A stretch of 64,000 nt of DNA from Prorocentrum cordatum (taxonomy: Eukaryota > Sar > Dinophyceae > Prorocentrales > Prorocentraceae), in assembly GCA_963575745.1 (NCBI GenBank), contig CAUYUJ010015293.1, forward strand, positions 1 through 64,000, in the 5' to 3' direction. The stretch's first letter is position 1. Every line of letters begins with the position of its first letter. The translations under genes were made by a program, and so were the position numbers. The notes below the pieces were generated by a model. The model did not search any database. It worked only from the letters and a program-made list of their open reading frames with translations, and was not told the DNA's origin. Shown piece by piece: positions 61,815-64,000 of the stretch.

Positions 61815-62409
61815 CTTCTGCTCCTCCTCCTCCTTCTTCTCTGTCCATCTTCTCCTCCTCCTCCTCCTCCCTTCTGCTCCTCCTCCCTCCTTCTCCTCCT
61901 CCTCCTCCTCCTTCCCCGTCCCTCTTCCCCCTCTTCCTCTTCCTCCACCTTATCCTCCTCCCCCTCCTCCTCTTCCCCTTCTTCCTCCTCCTCCTCCTCC
62001 CTCTCCTCCTCCCCCTCCTCCTTCTCCTCCTCCTCCCTCTCCTCCCTCTTGTTCCTCCTCCTCCTCCTCCTCATCCTCCTCACCGCCTCTTCCTCCTCAT
62101 TCTCCATCTGCCTTCCTCCTCCTCCTCCTCCTCCCCCCTCCTCCTCCTCCTCCTCCTCCTCCTCCTCCTCCTCCTCCTCCTCCTCCTCCTCCTCCTCCTC
62201 CTCCTCCTCCTCCTCCTCCTCCTCCTCCTCCTCCTCCTCCTCCTCCTCCTCCTCCTCCTCCCTCCTCTCCTTCCTCCTCCTCCTTCCCCCTCCCTCGTCG
62301 TAGTCCTCCTTCTCCTGCTCCTCCTCCTCCTCCTCCTCCTCTTCCTCCTCCTTCTCGTCCTCCTCTTCCTCCTCCACCTCATCACCACCATCACCACCAC
62401 CATCACCAC

Positions 62410-62460
<51 letters not shown>

Positions 62461-62560
62461 GATCATCATCATCATCATCATCATCAGCAGCAGCATCATC
62501 AGCATCATCATCGTCATCATCATCGCCATTCGTCATCATCATCGCCATCAGCATCATCAC

Positions 62561-62600
<40 letters not shown>

Positions 62601-63255
62601 GTCATCAGCATCATCATCAGCATCATCAGCAGCATCAGCATCATCTTCATCATCATCGCCATCATCATCATCACCATCATCAGCATCATCAGCCCCATCA
62701 CCATCATCATCACCATCATCAGCATCGATAACGCCACCATCACCACCATACATCATCCTCGCCATCCCCCTCCCCATCCTCATCCTCTCTCCGTATCAGC
62801 ATCAGCATCATCATCAGCAGCATCATCATTAACACTATCATCACCACAACCACCATCATCATCATCATCATCACCATCACCATCATCAGCATCAGCATCA
62901 TCATCATCACCTCCATCACCATCGTCATCATCATCATCAGCATCATCATCCGCATCACCATCACCACCACCACCATCATCATCAGCAACATCATACTCGT
63001 CATACTCAGAATTAAAATTAAGCATTCCCATCACCACCAGCAACATCATCACCACCACCAGCATCGTCATCATCGGCATCATCACCAGCATCATCATCAT
63101 CAGCATCATCGTCATCATCATCACCACCCTCAGCTTTATCATCATCATCATCATCGTCGTCGTCATCACCATCATCATCATCATCATCATCATCAGCACC
63201 ATCATCATCATCATCCTCATCATCCTCATCCTCATCCTCATCCTCATCATCATCC

Positions 63256-63308
<53 letters not shown>

Positions 63309-63885
63309 GCCACCATCGTCATCGTCGTCATCATCAGCATCAGCGGCAGCAGCACCACCATTATCATCAGCATCATCATCCCCCACCTCTTCTTTCCCCT
63401 CTCTGTCCTCCTCCTCCTCCTCGTCCTCCTCCTCCTCCCTCTGCTCTTCCTCCTGGGTCTCCTCCTTCCTCTCCTCCTCCGCCTCCTCCTCCTCCTCCTC
63501 CTCTTCCTCTTCCGTGTCCTCCTCCTCCTGTTTCTCCTCCATCTCCTCCCTCGCCTCCCTCTTGTCCCTCTCCTCCTCCGACTCCTCCTCCTCCGCCTCC
63601 TCCTCCTCCTCTCTCCCTCTCCCTCTCTTCCCTCCCTCTCTCTCCCTCGCCTCCTCCTCCTCCTCCTCCTCCGCCTCCCTCCTCTTTTTCTCCTCCTCTC
63701 CTCCTCCTCCTCTTTCTCCTCCCCCTCGTCCTCCTCCTCCTCTCCTCATCATCATCATCATCATCCTGCTCCTCCTCCTCCGCCACCGCCTCCGCCTCCT
63801 CCTCCTACTCCTCCTCCTCCTTTTTCTCCCCCTTGTCTTCGTCCTCCTCCTTCTCCTCCTTCTCCTCCTCCTCCTCCTCCTCCTC
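61815..63885 (+). repeat. TCC, CAT/ATC, TCC microsatellite block, 2 kb
   Basis: (TCC)n to 62,378, then about 1 kb of (CAT/ATC)n with AGC interruptions (62,380-63,390), then TCC again to 63,885. The largest simple-sequence block in the window; all overlapping long ORFs are artefacts. Confidence 0.95.
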
Positions 63886-63904
63886 ATCTCCTTTTCCCTT
63901 CCAA

Positions 63905-64000
63905 CTAATTCTTCCCTGTCGCACCCCGAGGCCAGTTTTTAGTGGCGGCTGGGTGGTTCGCGTGAGACATCCTCACACCTTATAAACCTGAAGCTTCAAC
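63905..64000 (-). repeat. Head module of the 78-bp array, cut by window end
   Basis: ccctgtcgcaccccgaggcc to tataaacctgaagcttcaac, matching 58,790-58,880 and 57,665-57,770. The tandem units presumably continue beyond the window. Confidence 0.65.

Noticed and set aside
61510-62832. 440-codon plus ORF rich in Pro, Ser, His, and its poly-Met/Asp/Glu shadows
   Set aside because: Wholly microsatellite; open in several frames on both strands with no protein-like segment.
1-64000. Reverse transcriptase, integrase or autonomous retrotransposon
   Set aside because: I looked for YxDD with palm-like context and for zinc-knuckle plus protease order. The only YYDD (near 30,280) is in the transposase-like gene and lacks reverse-transcriptase context.

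Overview
This window is nuclear DNA from a dinoflagellate. The strongest evidence is an exact copy of the 22-nt dinoflagellate spliced-leader sequence at 60,500-60,521, followed by two decayed copies. Other evidence agrees: large AT-poor intergenic regions, very abundant GGA/TCC microsatellites, introns with GT, GC and GA donors that end in AG and lie between AG|G repeats, long one-way gene blocks, and proteins of the lineage-specific multicopy kind seen in Symbiodiniaceae, Polarella and Prorocentrum gene models. I cannot name the species. I saw no rRNA, convincing tRNA, CRISPR or bacterial-type feature.

Layout. 1-8.6 kb is repeat-rich: a 78-bp array, inverted-repeat elements, the first block of a 140-bp satellite, and a few decayed exons. 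8.6-24 kb carries plus-strand genes. These are a five-exon gene at 9.6-12.6 kb, a two-exon gene at 14.05-16.75 kb, and a two-exon transposase-like gene at 18.9-21.4 kb, followed by weak ORFs. 24-28.2 kb has no convincing gene and holds microsatellites, a foldback element and a satellite remnant. It is where the plus-strand block meets the minus-strand block tail to tail. 28.2-40.6 kb is a compact minus-strand run of six gene models plus fragments: another transposase-like gene, a 98-aa protein, a CxxC/RS-rich protein, a 212-aa protein, a proline-rich protein and a four-exon protein. About forty short hairpins of the form GGCGG-(4-5 nt)-CCGCC sit at nearly every gene boundary in this run. 41.7-43.5 kb is the second satellite block. 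47.1-54.6 kb appears to be one long minus-strand gene whose introns are packed with foldback elements. 55-64 kb is mostly repeats, apart from a minus-strand exon near 60.1 kb and the spliced-leader-tagged locus at 60.5-61.05 kb.

The most interesting feature is the set of hairpin-bearing introns. At several loci two reading frames join exactly in phase if an element with a long inverted repeat is removed. The clearest are 15,070-15,247, with 59-bp arms, and 39,524-39,612, where a 52-bp near-perfect palindrome lies in an 89-nt intron. Direct repeats such as AAGGC, AGGCCAG, CAGGA or GGAG span many of the splice sites. This fits introner-like elements that make introns by insertion. No expression data are available here, so all splice models are inferred from reading frames.

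The coding content looks like lineage-specific multicopy families plus two transposase-like genes, not a metabolic pathway. No operon-like functional link between genes can be claimed beyond shared strand and shared boundary hairpins.
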